Origin: Priapulus caudatus | Lineage: Eukaryota; Priapulida; Priapulimorpha; Priapulimorphida; Priapulidae | Assembly (NCBI RefSeq): GCF_000485595.1 | Contig: NW_014577131.1 | Location: 368,329-419,989, forward strand | Direction of reading: 5' to 3' | DNA: 51,661 nt | In this document: in pieces, positions 1 through 11,385 of the stretch | How positions within the stretch are numbered: the first letter of the stretch is position 1 | How the letters are laid out: every line of letters begins with the position of its first letter | The notes under the pieces: generated by a model | Told to the model about the DNA's origin: nothing | What the model saw: the letters and a program-made list of their open reading frames with translations, nothing else | Databases searched by the model: none | Program-made: the position numbers and the translations under genes

Positions 1-330
1 GTGGTTGAGAGAGAATTGTTTGGTCCTTCCTGATCGCCCGCGGTGTATTGTTGGTGTATGCTCGGTGACGTCACACAGAGCCGACATGCCTTGCGGCGGC
101 AGTCGGCCCTCGTTCAGGCACCAACGGATTTTACAGACTGCTAATGACTCTGCTTTTTTGCCTACTCTTGTGCCTAAAACCTTTATTGCTTTGCTAGGCC
201 AACTCGCGTCAGGAAATTGTTCAATACGTTCTTGCAAACCTTGTTTAATTTCGCGACATTTCAGATTGCGAAATATTTGTTTGCTTGCTAAAGGTCTAAC
301 ACCGCTAAAAAGGGAAATGATAGACTACAT
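1..330 (-). promoter_or_regulatory. Proximal promoter of an arrestin-like gene lying left of the window
   Basis: This is the reverse complement of the promoter upstream of copies B, C and D. It includes a CRE (TGACGTCA) at 66-73 and the block corresponding to 13800-14020. The TATA box and gene would lie beyond base 1. The CCAAT position is altered (ATTGTTGG near 45-52). Confidence 0.75.
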
Positions 331-1715
331 CTAATCGATAACGTTCTTGGACTCCTAATGCAAGTAGCTGTTGTGTTATTTTATAATTATCATTTCAATC
401 GGTGGTGTAAATATATCGATTGTTAGACATTTATTTCACACCGTTAATAGAAAACAACTAGTCATGTTGACTGTCGTTCGATAGATAGGCCTAGTAACGC
501 GAAACGCGGTATTTAATAAAAAAAACCCTTTATTGCATTTCAAATATTTACCGGGTCTATAGCCGATAGAATATCTATGTGCGTTTACTTGTTTAACATA
601 TCAAAATTATTATTTAACTAAGATACAATAATATAATTACAATTGTAGTAGGGTATATAAAACATTTGCCTCTGTTGATATTTTTACCCCAGCGAATCTT
701 AGTTCATTCATTTATTGCTTTGCTTATATATTTAGATATCAATACAAAAATTGTTTTATAACAATTCCTCCCTCCCGCCACGACCTTTTTAAGATTACTT
801 TCTATCTAAATATTTTGAATTATAGCAGTACGCATTGTACACATTTTCTTAAAAGTTAGTTGAACTATATACTGGGCAGATGACATGTTTTAACAGTGTT
901 AGCTAACTAAATCCTACTAATAGGGTATGGTCAACGTATTTTATTAAAATAATTACCATTTTTAATATCTATATTTAATTATTTCATTTTATTGCTTATA
1001 GAAAAGACCATCGAGTTCGGACAGTCTGTCTAGTTCCTTAAGCAAACCCTTCCGAAGATGACGAGACGATTATAACAGCACACAAAAAATCTATTCTTTC
1101 ATCTGAACTTGTCTGACCCGCCTCATTGGTTGAGGCCCTTCTTATTTCCCTTACTCACACAGCCGTGCGCCAAACAAGACAATTATTAGTTTTTTTTGAA
1201 GGCAAAACAAACGATCCGTGGTGAGTTTAAGGAGACTTTGTTGTTTAGTGAACATCTAGCTAGGCGACCGTAGATTGGTGTCCATTTCACCGACCGAGCT
1301 AATACATGGGCATCTGTTTTGCTCGTTATCTTGCGGCGGGTACAAGGCTGGGTCTCTGCTTAAATGACGCCGGGAAGTGAGGGAAGTAGCAAAAACACCG
1401 CGACTATGTGCGGCCCGTGTAGGTTACAATACACGGTGTTTTACTAAGCCGTGCGAAGGAGAGTCTGGCGTAAGACGCATGTGTAGGCGACTTGTTTGTC
1501 AAGCTCTTAATAGCGGCAAGATGTTCACAATAAGTGTTTTGCATTCAATGCCTTTAAGAACAGTGAGCGTCGTGTTTTTGATTGCGATGCTGTTGCATGC
1601 TACCTACGGACAGCGAAATGAAATGGTTCAACCGCATTAAATGACACGCGCAACGGTCCGCGTACGAAAACGGCGGACGTTAGCAAATACGGTGCGTGGG
1701 TTTATATCAACCATA
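331..1715 (-). other. 5' flank of the off-window gene
   Basis: There is no supportable gene here. By eye it is the reverse complement of the 5' flanks of B (8560-10020) and C (12480-13790). A recognisable block lies at 1010-1080, matching 13110-13180 in reverse, and another at 1318-1450. Reading frames here are not preserved between copies. Confidence 0.7.
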
Positions 1716-2404
1716 CCCGTGACCAGGGGCGGCGCCAGGGTATTTTCATAGGGGGGGAGCGAAACGAGAGGCGTGTACAGGAGCACGCGAAGGGGGTGGA
1801 ATTTTTTTTTGAAATTAGACCCCCTCAGATGCGTTTTCTGCGCGAGCAGGGTGGGTTCCGCGACCCGCCTGGACCCCCCCTGTACCGCCCCCTGGGAACC
1901 CTGTAGACTGATGGTTCACGTGTTCGCTTGCTACTGACGTCGGGTGGGGTCCAGGCGGGATAGATTCCATTGATTCATTCAAGTCTGCGTCACGTAAAAT
2001 TAGCGTAAATTCTTGTGTACGCATCGACGTTGCTTAGTTGCGATCAATCAACAAGCTATTTAGTACATTTTGTACGATTTCGGTACGCAAGCGGCGCCGT
2101 TTTATGTGCGGAGTTTCATCAAGCTAAAATTTACGTAAACCCTGTTTGCGTAACTTTACACCGTCGTTGACGAGTCCGTAACCACTCGAAATGTTCCGCA
2201 GGTGGTTTCCAGCATCTACGCGCAGGCATCATTATTTTATGAGAAAACATTGCCGTAAAATTACTTACTCAACGTAAAAAATAAATCGAAATAAGTACCA
2301 CTTACTACACAGACAGCGGCCGCCTTTGACGCTTTTTTTGTCATAGCTTGAGCCATTGTTTTCGTTATAAGCGAGGTTCCGATACGTTAGCCCGGTACTG
2401 CCAC

Positions 2405-2665
2405 CCGCATGCGCACTTGTACGTGGCGCACACCGCACGCAGCTTTGTGACGTGCACACAAGCCACGCACGTGTACGTACACACGCACGCACGCACGCCG
2501 CGTGTACGTACGCAAGCACGCACGGGTACGTGCACACGCAGCACTTGTACGTGCACACAATCACGACGTGTACCGTACACACCGCACGCACGCACGCCCG
2601 TTGTACGTACGCAAGCACGCACTGTTGTACGTGCCACACGCCACGCAGCGCACGCACGCACGCAC
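2405..2665. repeat. GTACGT/ACGC-rich minisatellite inside the hAT element
   Basis: Degenerate repeats of GTACGTAC and CACGCACG alternate over about 260 bp. Frames are open on both strands only because of composition. The alternating purine-pyrimidine character could favour Z-DNA. Confidence 0.8.
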
Positions 2666-3564
2666 GCGTACGTGTCGTGCCTGCTTTCCATCGGCGTTGT
2701 GAACACAATCATACAACGAAAATGAGGGTACAAACACATCCCAGCACTCCTGAGACAGCTGAGCCATATGGTTACATACAAGAGATGGCGTCAGTGGTCC
2801 ATGTAGTGTCGCACAGTGTGTTGGTTTTATGCTAGGCACGCCGCTCAACAGCCAGCGTACCCTCAAGACGTAGTGGATTTACACCGAAAACATCATCAAC
2901 ATTTTGCGTACGCAGGTGACTACGCGTGCGTGTGAATCGCCGAACCTACGAGCTTTGCCGTACGGTACTTCGTAGCAAACTCTGTGTACGCAATGAAGCT
3001 TGGCCGCAACGTCTGATGAAATCCGGCCCAAGGGCCCGGCTTAGTGCCCCTGACAGGCGCGTCCGGGCAAGCGGAAGCTCTCAGAGTTTTCAGCTAATCA
3101 AAGCCCTTCAAATTGCCTGACAAAAAAAATTGTCTTGCAGTGGAACCCAAGGCACGCAACAGTATACCAAGGAGATGAACCCCCGGGGGGGACTCAGCCC
3201 AAACATTATGTAGTTATCTGGTAATGTGCCACTGCGAATGTTTAAACATGGGGGGGCGGGGTCTGGAACTAAGCTCAGACCTGAAAATGGTGGTCTCGGA
3301 ACTAATGTTTGTTGAATGTGGTATTGCTCTGGAACGGCTGATGTTTCAGAAACATGGGCGGTCTGCCCGGAACTAGCTTAGAGATTTCGATTGAAAATCA
3401 ATGCTATAAAACTGCGAACACGTTTATAAAGAGGGGGTCTCCGGAACTGTGGGGGGCTGGGAACAGTGAATTTGCTTTAAAAAATCCTATTGCGTGCAGC
3501 ACTTGAACACCATAATTGTTGTTTATGTAGAGTGACGAGGAAAACATACCCCGGAGAGAGATGA

Positions 3565-3621
3565 ACGCACGCACACACACACACAATCACACAACCACAC
3601 ACACACACACACACACACACA
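3565..3621. repeat. (CA)n microsatellite
   Basis: CA dinucleotide run with a few interruptions, inside the hAT element. Confidence 0.9.
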
Positions 3622-3840
3622 CTAACTAAAACTAGAACGAGGGCAACTCACGGAGAGATGCATACCTCGGCGCCAGCGACATACCGCCACTACGCCATAC
3701 GACTCACGAACACACGAATTAACCCACGATTAATATCGCCAGGCGTACATTGTAACTGCTCGCTCGATCCGACCTCACAGTCAAGCAGCAGCCGCGCTGT
3801 GGCTGAGCTCGCTCCTGCTGACGCGCTTATATCGATCCGA

Positions 3841-3970
3841 GTCACACACACACACACACAACAACACACACGCACAGCGCGCACGCACACGCCACACGCA
3901 ACACGCACACACACACACACACACAACACACACACACCACAGCACACACCACACACAGCACACACCACAC
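3841..3970. repeat. Imperfect (CA)n microsatellite
   Basis: CA-rich tract with CACG interruptions, inside the hAT element. Confidence 0.9.
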
Positions 3971-4444
3971 GGCTAACGTGTACACGAACGCAGACAGGAC
4001 CGATCAATAACCTCCCTCACTCCGTGGGCGGAGGTCAACAAACTAGATAGCGGTTGTAAGTAGTATTTTAGGAGGGCGTCTGAAACGTTCTAATTATTAC
4101 TTTAATAAGTTGTTAACACCCTCAAGCTGTGCCCCTACCTTTCCGCGGGAAAACAGCATCCATCCGACAAAGATGATGCCGTCCCACACTTGGGACTGCC
4201 AAGGAAAATAAAACTCTGACATCGCATTATCAAATAAGCACGGTTTTATCATGGACTTGAATTTCGACACTTAATTTCGATCTTTTTTTCGCATGAAGTG
4301 CTGTTCAGCTTGTTAGGCTACCATCACTACTTTTCTGGCTCGCCATCCCCCTATTGATTTGCCAGAACTCCTTCTTCTTTACCTTTTCTGCAAATGTATG
4401 TCGGGGGGGGGGACCCCCACCCCACCCATCATTTGCAATGACAG

Positions 4445-4556
4445 TTTTGGCCAAGATGTTTCTTTTTTCTTTTTCTTCTTCTTCTTTTCCTTTTTTGTTT
4501 CTTTTTTTTTTCTTTTTTCTTTTTCTTTCTTTCTTCTTTCTCTTTTCTTGCACATG
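4445..4556. repeat. Polypyrimidine (CTTT)n-like tract
   Basis: About 110 bp of almost pure C/T close to the right end of the hAT element. It produces spurious Lys/Glu- or Phe-rich frames. Confidence 0.9.
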
Positions 4557-4618
4557 ATAGGGGGGGGCGACCGCCCCCCCCCTGCCGCCCCCCTGTGGAC
4601 GCCGCCCCTGCCCGTGAG

Positions 4619-6037
4619 TATGGACGCATTACATCTGTATTTTTACTGCGCCGGTGCGTTATTCTACACATTACACATAGCACCTGGCCTGGGGCGATAT
4701 TATAATGATAGACACTATAGTGGACTAAAGCTAATTGGCACCCTATCCCCGCATCGAGTAGGAGAATCTAGATACGCTGGAAAGTTGCAAGTAAAGTGTC
4801 AGCTAGGCGAAAGATGCGAGTGCAAGAGAGGGGCAAAATGCACGATTAAAGTGCCGTATGGCAATGGGGCAAGATGCAAGTGCTAGCGGCAAGGGCAAGA
4901 TGCATAGGCAATGTAATTTATCCCTTGCATGACACACTTATTTATCGTATCTTGATTTTACGTTACGGTCAATCTGATAAATATCACTAACGTGTAATGT
5001 ACGATTTTGCATATTTGGGTGCCGATAGATGTTATCGTCTAGAAGATTTAGGAATTTTGCCAATAGCATCGAAAATGATTATTAGAATGAATGCTCAGAA
5101 CAAAATTACGGGCACCATTTTTAGGCGTCTTACGAATAAAGTTCTTGTTAGACATTCGTTCGCTTGTAATGGAGATCTCTAATCTTATACGGGTACGATA
5201 TAGGACTGGTGTAAACGCCTGAATTCCCAATGTGCTTACATGACCACTGAGATTCTATTCCTCGTGGACAGTATTCCCCCCTAAACCTCTCGTTGTGCAC
5301 CATCTCCCGCTCGCACCCTGCAATGCCTGGAATCCTCCAACGACCCAGAGTGACATCTGTCTATAAAGATGTGATTCATGCTTAACTTCCTTGGTATTGG
5401 CCTAATCTGCTAGACATCAAAGATCGATGTGCAAGAGTGCTTTACTAAACACTAAGGCGGTTTGCTTTATACCGTAGTGATGTAAGTACCTATGACACCA
5501 AATAGATGCGTCGCATTGTTGGCTTTGCTAGACAATAGATACAAAGACAGACATATTTGCCATGAAAGTGAGACGTACAGTTAATGATTAGGTAAATGAG
5601 CCTTTGATACATGTTAACAATAAAAAGTGGATGAGTGCGTGGTTTGGCTCAAGGCGTGACAGTAAACTGATATAGAGGTGCATTCTGTTAATATTTTCTT
5701 TCTGTGTTTTATCCGTGATGTGGGATTGTAGTGCTGAGTCGTTTTACAAACAAATACTAAACACACTGATTAAGTAATCTCAGTTTTATTCATATACATG
5801 ATATTATACATAAAATTATTTACATATCGGTGTATTTCATCATATACAATTTGGCCTCAATAAGTCTGGCAAGCCAACCGTTGACAAATTAAGCTTCTAG
5901 ACTATCACGGTATGAATACCTACAATACGACATGATGTCTACTATAAATAATAACAATGATATCAGTCTCGCACATAAGTATCGTTAACTGTGCTAGGCG
6001 TATTATCGCAAGCTGAATGAATCGCCATGCGAAATAT
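4619..6037 (-). other. 3' flank of pseudogene A1
   Basis: Non-genic. It is the reverse complement of 7218-8600 and of the 3' flanks of B and C. It contains the GCAAGTGC/GGCAAGGGC-type short repeats (4785-4906) that recur in other units at 8320-8410, 12240-12345 and 15710-15840. It also holds the mirror of the AU-rich nonamer near 5943-5952. Confidence 0.75.
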
Positions 6038-6677
6038 TCAGATTACTATGACAGTTTTAAATAGCGAACTATTGCCAGTCTATCAGATGACATGTTCATG
6101 TTGTTGAACAGCAGCGGTGACATCGTACGTCTCATCGCTACCAGCTAACCAACGCGACGCGACGCGCTGTCGGAATCATAGGAACTACTCAGCTCGCTGC
6201 TCGCGTAGACCGGCTAGATTCGGTATCACTATCGCTCAAGCTGTCGCTACTGGATGCGTCATGAAGATCTCATCAAACCTGGCTGCGTATCGCTGGACGG
6301 TAGCTGCACGTGCGCACTTTTCTATGCTCCTGTGTCCGTTGTTACGCTCAAGCTCGTGTTAGAGGAATGTACGTGTATATGATGCAGCCGCATGCCCATG
6401 AGAGGTAATATCTTCACAGTCGAAATCCTCGTCGTAATCGCTCTGTGTCTTCAGTATTGTTACCTCTGCCCTGGTGATCGTCTGCTTGCAGCCGAACCTC
6501 TTTCAGGTGTCTTCAACACAGCGTAGATGAGTAGGAAATGCTCGCGTCGTGGTCGGCTGCAGAGTAACTGAAGCCTCGGAAGGTTCTCGGTAGACGATGC
6601 AGAAGAAGAACGTTGTCTTGCCGGGAGTTTGGAAAGCCTCCATCGCCTCTGGTTGTGACTTCGTTAAACACCGCTAC
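6038..6677 (-). pseudogene. Arrestin N-lobe pseudogene A1 (5'-truncated, frameshifted)
   Basis: Read on the minus strand, this matches copy B from about residue 72 (AVFNKSQ) to the stop at 6038. It shows repeated 1-2 bp frameshifts, for example in the GKHTFFFCHRL region and throughout the Ser-rich tail. The first 70 residues and the promoter are missing, because the segment is abutted at 6677/6678 by the inverted copy A2. It cannot encode a functional product as shown. Confidence 0.8.
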
Positions 6678-7217
6678 GAAGCTTCAGTTACTCTGCAGCC
6701 GACCACGCCGCGAGAATTTCCTACTCTATCTACGCTGTTTTGAAGACACCGAAGAGGTTCGGCTGCAAGCAGACCATCACCAGGGCAGAGGTAACAATAC
6801 TGAAGACACAGAGCGATTACGACGAGGATTTCGACTGCGAAGATATTACCTCTGATGGGCATGGCGGCTGCACATACACGTACATTCCTCTACACGAGCT
6901 TGAGCGTAACAACGGACACAGCAAGCTAGAAAGAGTGGCAACGCAGCTACTATATACCGTCCAGCGATAACGCAGCCACATTGATGAGATCTTCATCGCA
7001 GTCCAGTAGCGACAGCTTGAGCGATAGTGATACCGAATCTACCGGGTCTAGCGACAGCGAGCTGAGTAGTTCCTATGATTCCGACAGCGACGTCGTGTCG
7101 CTTGGTTCGCTGGGTAGCGATGAGACGTACGATGTCACCGCTTGTGTCCAGCAAATGAACATGTCAACTGATAGACCTGGCAATAGTTCGCTATTTAAAA
7201 CTGTTATTGTAATCTGA
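6678..7217 (+). pseudogene. Arrestin N-lobe pseudogene A2 (5'-truncated, 7-bp insertion)
   Basis: Homology starts at the SFSYSAADH motif (about residue 105 of copy B) and runs to the normal stop at 7215-7217. A 7-bp TATA-rich insertion near 6950-6956 breaks the frame after the residues equivalent to VATQL. The Ser-rich tail after it is otherwise intact and ends in KTVIVI. No start codon or promoter precedes it, since A1 lies head to head immediately upstream. Confidence 0.85.
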
Positions 7218-8560
7218 ATATTTCGCATGCGATTCATGTCAGCTTGCGATAATATCGCTAGCACAGTTAACGATACTTATGTACGAGACTTGATATCATT
7301 GTTATTATTTATAGTAGACATCATGTCGTGTTGTAGGTATTCATACCGTGATAGTCCAGAAGCTTAATTTGTTGACGGTTGGCTTGCCCGACTTATTGAG
7401 GCCAAATTGTATATGATGAAATACACCGATATGTAAATAATTTCATGTATAATATCATGTATATGAATTAAACTGTGATTACTTAATCAGTGTGTTTAGT
7501 ATTTGTTTGTAAAACGACTCAGCACTACAATCCCACATCACGGATAAAACACACAAAAATATATTAACAGAATACACCTCTATATCAGTTTACTGTCACG
7601 CCGTGAGGCAAACCACGCACTCATCCACTTTTTATTGTTAACATGTATCAAAGGCTCATTCACCTAATCATTAACTGTACGTCTCACTTTCCTGGCAAAT
7701 ATGTGTGTCTTTCGTATCTATTGTCTAGCAAAGCCAACAATGCGACGCATCTATTTGGTGTCATATGTACTTACATCACTACGCATAAGCAAACCGCCTT
7801 ATGTTGTAGTAAAGTAACTTGCACATCGATCTTTGATGCCTAGCAGATAGGGCAATACCAAGGAAGCTTAGCATGAATCACATCTTTATAGACAGATGTC
7901 ACTGTGGTCGTTCGAGATTCCCAGTATGCGACGGGGAGGGGGGTGCATCAATAACAAGTAGAATATTGTCACTAAATAGGAATGTCAGTGGTCATGTAAC
8001 ACATTGGGAATTCAGGCGGTTTACACCAGTCCTATATCGTGCCCGTATAAATTAAAGGTCTTATTACACGACGAATGTCTAATCAAAACTTTATTCGTAG
8101 AGACGCCTAATGAAGTGTGCCGTAATTTTGTTGTAGCAATTCATTCTAATAATCATTTTCGATGCTATTGGCAAAATCCTAAATCCTTCTTAACCCCATA
8201 ACATCCTAGGACCCAAATATGAAAATCGTACATTACACGTTATGTAATATTTATTCAGATGACGTACGTAAATCAAGATACGATTAAATAAGTGTTCATC
8301 AGGATATTTACATTGCCTATGCATCTTGCCCTTGCCCTAGCACTTGCATCTTGCCCTTGCGATGGCACTTACATCGTGCATTTTGCCACCTCTCTTTGCA
8401 CTCGCATCTCTCCCCTAGCTGCCACTTCACTTTCACTTTCAGCGTATATAGATTTCTACTCGATGGGGAAGGGTGCCATTAGCTTTAGTCACTATAGTTT
8501 TATCATTATATTATCCCCCAGGCAGGTGTATGTGTAATGTGTAGAATAGCGGCACCGGCG
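7218..8560 (+). other. 3' flank of A2
   Basis: Non-genic, nearly collinear with 11137-12470 downstream of B. It includes an AU-rich nonamer TTATTTATA at 7305-7313 and the short CTTGCCCTTGCC-type repeats at 8320-8410. Frames such as 7873-8055 recur in B's flank, but this follows from unit duplication and they match nothing I recognise. Confidence 0.7.
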
Positions 8561-10020
8561 CAGTAAAAATACAGATTATGCGTCCATACCTCACGGGCAT
8601 GGTTGATATAAACCCACGTACCGTTATTCTAACTCCGCAGTTTTGGTCACCGCCGTTGCGCGTGTATTTAATCGTTGAAATTTCATTTCGATGTCCGTAA
8701 ATAGATGCAACAGGAATCGCATCCTAACGACCTTGTTGTATTAAATGTAAATCCTTTATTGTGACATTTTCCGCTTGACAAACAAGTCGCCTACACATGC
8801 GTCCTTACGCCAGACTTCCTTCCACCTTAGTGAACATTGTGTATTGTAACTACCCGCGACATAGTTGCGGTGTTTTTGCTACTTTCACTTTCCGCGTCAT
8901 TAAGCCGAGACCCAGCCTTGTACCGCCCAAGATAACGAGCAAAACAGTGACATTATTCTCGGTCGGGTGATGACACCATCGCATCGCCTATAGCTAAATG
9001 TTCCGCTAAACAACAAAGTCTCCTTTAAATACGACGGATGTTTGTTTGCCTTCAACTATATTGTTGTTTGAGCACCTGTGCGAGTAAGGAAATAAAAGGG
9101 TCACATTAAGGACCAGACAGTTCAATGAAAGAAAGGCTTGTTTTCTTTGAGAGTGCAACAATGGTCTAGACATTTTTGAAAGGTTTTAGTTAAACTAGAC
9201 AGATTTTCGGAGCTCAATGACCCATTCAACGATAAAATATAATCATGAAATATAATTATTGCAAAAGAATTCGTTGAGCATAGGGTTATCAGGTTTAGTT
9301 ATTAACGCTGTTAACAATGTTGTATACATGCATGTGTATATGAGTTCGACATCTTTCAGGAAAAGTTAGGTTTACATTCAAGTGAATTTAAGTCATCCAA
9401 GATTATTGCGCGAGTTCATTAAAAATATTAATGTATTAATTTTCTAAAGTATGCTGCAACTATAATCAATGAATTTTGTCCTAAAATAAGTGGAATTAAT
9501 AACATTACGATATGTGTGTTTTAAATGACATTTTGTGTGTTAAAACATGAACGATATAATATATCTACCACGCGTTAATGTTTTGACACTCAAAGTGTCA
9601 TTTAAAACGCATATATCTTTATATTTAGTTTCACTTATTTTATCCATATATGTAGAATAGCATTTTATGTAAGAAAGATTCTTGTATTTTATGTCCATAA
9701 CCTTTCTATCGACCGAACTCAATTAACTAGTTGTTTCCATTTACGTCAGAATAAATGCTACAATCTACAACAACCATTATATTTACACCAATATAGTCGG
9801 TAGATCAAACAACACAACAGTGATCTACAAAGTTCAAGCACGTTTTCATGAGGGCAATCTTCCGTTGCTGCTAGAACTTTAGGAAGTAACAAAATATTTT
9901 CGCAACAGAAAATGTCGCAAATAACAAGGTTCAAGAACGTAAACACAATTTTCTAACGTTGCTTACCAATAAAGGCTTTTAACAATAGAGGTAGAAAATA
10001 AAAACATCATTAGCAGTCTG
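8561..10020 (+). other. Distal 5' flank of gene B
   Basis: Non-genic and alignable with 12480-13950 (upstream of C) and 15980-17450 (upstream of D). It is AT-rich from 9150 to 9760. The sub-block at 8870-8960 (AAGCCGAGACCCAGCCTTG core) is the best conserved part of the distal flank and has diverged relatives at 21360, 24570, 43350 and 46430. Confidence 0.65.
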
Positions 10021-10080
10021 TGAAAATCGTTGGTGCAGAACTGATGGGCCGACTGGCCGCGCAAGCATGTCGTCTGCATG

Positions 10081-10155
10081 TGACGTCACGAGCTACACAA
10101 CCAATACACGCGGGCGATCAGGAAGGCCAAACAACAGACGCCGAGTAGTATAAAT
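10081..10155 (+). promoter_or_regulatory. CRE-CCAAT-TATA promoter of gene B
   Basis: There is a palindromic CRE (TGACGTCA) at 10081-10088, a CCAAT box at 10101-10105 and TATAAAT at 10149-10155. Transcription should start near 10180, leaving a 5' leader of about 115 nt. Spacing is kept in all other promoters of the family, which supports a working CREB/ATF-responsive core promoter. CREB/ATF binding is inferred from the motif alone. Confidence 0.75.
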
Positions 10156-10293
10156 GCAGGAAAACGTTTGAGCAAAAGTACATTGCATCCACGAGAGCAA
10201 TAGAGTACACACCGTATCTTATATACTCTAGAGATTATACCGAAATCGTTTGTCGGAATTCTGATAGAGATTGATTCTTACAACAACACAGTC

Positions 10294-11136
10294 ATGAAGT
10301 ACATCGAAGAATTCCAGGTGAGACTCAAGGGAGAAACCTTTCTGCCGGGTGATGTTCTCCGTGGCAGCGTCTCCTTCATACTGCGTCAACCGATCAACGC
10401 GAAATCACTGGCTATCAACTTCGAGGGAGAAGGGCTCGCTGTTGCTACTCAGCTGAAGAATAAGAACTGCAGCCGCCAGTTCATGTATCTAGACGAAAAG
10501 GTAGCGGTGTTTAACAAGTCACAACCAGAGGCGATGGAGGCTTTCCAAACTCCCGGCAAGCACACGTTCTTCTTCTGCCATCGTCTACCGAGGAACCTTC
10601 CGGGAAGCTTCAGTTACTCTGCAGCCGACCACGACGCGAGCATTTCCTACTCTATCTACGCTGTGTTGAAGACACCGAAGAGGTTCGGCTGCAAGCAGAC
10701 GATCACCAGGGCAGAGGTAAAAATACTGAAGACACAGAGCGATTACGACGAGGATTTCGACTGTGAAGATATTACCTCTCATGGGCATGGCGGCTGCACA
10801 TACACGTACATTCCTCTACACGAGCTTGAGCGTAACAACGGACACAGCAAGCTAGAAAGAGTGGCCGCGCAGCTACCGTCCAGCGATAACGTAGCCAGAT
10901 TGATGAGATCTTCATCGCAGTCCAGTAGCGACAGCTTGAGCGATAGTGATACCGAATCTACCGGGTCTAGCGACAGCGAGCTGAGTAGTTCCTACAATTC
11001 CGACAGCGACGTCGTGTCGCTTGGTTCGCTGGGTAGCGATGAGATGTACGATGTCACCGCTTGTGTCCAGCAAATGAACATGTCATCTGATAGACCTGGC
11101 AATAGTTCGCTATTTAAAACTGTTATTGTAATCTGA
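10294..11136 (+). CDS. Arrestin N-lobe-only protein with Ser/Asp-rich tail (copy B)
   Basis: 280 aa, one exon. Residues 5-147 match the arrestin N-terminal fold: FLPGDVLRGSV at 16-26, AKSLAINFEGEG at 36-47, GKHTFFFCHRLPRNLPGSFS at 88-107, then SISYSIYAVLKTP. These correspond to the GD.V.G.V, G.H...F.F.LP..LP.SF and Y.V.A signatures of alpha-arrestins. An acidic linker (about 149-160) leads to a tail dense in Ser, Asp and Glu (205-250) with many casein-kinase-2-like sites. The protein ends KTVIVI. There is no arrestin C-lobe and no PPxY motif. The start was chosen because ATGAAG is conserved in all copies about 140 bp after TATAAAT. A cytosolic adaptor or scaffold role is inferred from the family; the cargo is unknown. 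Confidence 0.9.
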   Translation: MKYIEEFQVRLKGETFLPGDVLRGSVSFILRQPINAKSLAINFEGEGLAVATQLKNKNCSRQFMYLDEKVAVFNKSQPEAMEAFQTPGKHTFFFCHRLPRNLPGSFSYSAADHDASISYSIYAVLKTPKRFGCKQTITRAEVKILKTQSDYDEDFDCEDITSHGHGGCTYTYIPLHELERNNGHSKLERVAAQLPSSDNVARLMRSSSQSSSDSLSDSDTESTGSSDSELSSSYNSDSDVVSLGSLGSDEMYDVTACVQQMNMSSDRPGNSSLFKTVIVI

Positions 11137-11223
11137 ATATTTCGCATGCGATTCATTTCAGCTTGCGATAATATCGCTAGCACAGTTAACGATACTTATG
11201 TGCGAGACTTGATATCATTGTTA

Positions 11224-11232
11224 TTATTTATA
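11224..11232 (+). promoter_or_regulatory. AU-rich element nonamer in the 3' UTR of B
   Basis: TTATTTATA fits the UUAUUUA(U/A)(U/A) mRNA-destabilising consensus, about 90 nt after the stop. The same nonamer is seen in A1, A2, C and G but not in H, D or F. Function is inferred from the motif. Confidence 0.4.
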
Positions 11233-11385
11233 GTAGACATCATGTCGTGTTGTAGGTATTCATACCGTGATAGTCTAGAAGCTTAAATTGTCGACGGTTG
11301 GCTTGCCCGATTTATTGAGGCCAAATTGTATATGATGAAATACACCGATATGTAAATAATTTCATGTATAATATCATGTATATGA

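Larger units (their letters stand above)
1724..4610. mobile_element. Non-autonomous hAT-type DNA transposon, about 2.9 kb
   Basis: The left end reads CAGGGGCGGCGCC and the right end, reverse-complemented, reads CAGGGGCGGCGTCC. Flanking 8-bp direct repeats are CCCGTGAC (1716-1723) and CCCGTGAG (4611-4618), with 7 of 8 matching. Copies B and C have the empty site near 8595 and 12515. An 8-bp target duplication and a CAGGG start are hAT hallmarks. No frame long enough for a transposase (about 600 aa) is present; the interior is G-rich ends, minisatellites and CA repeats. Confidence 0.8.
1..10293. repeat. Inverted duplication centred near 6.6 kb
   Basis: The left arm (1 to about 6574) is the reverse complement of the right arm (about 6678 to 10293), once the 2.9 kb transposon at 1724-4610 is removed. 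Paired landmarks are the CREs at 66-73 and 10081-10088, poly(A)-region sequences at 5770 and 7480, and stop codons at 6038 and 7217. The 103-bp spacer is itself gene sequence in minus orientation. Arms differ by scattered substitutions and small indels. Confidence 0.85.

Noticed and set aside
2265-2866. Overlapping Cys/Arg/His-rich frames on both strands
   Set aside because: Come from the GTACGT/ACGC minisatellite inside the hAT element; no domain or codon bias.
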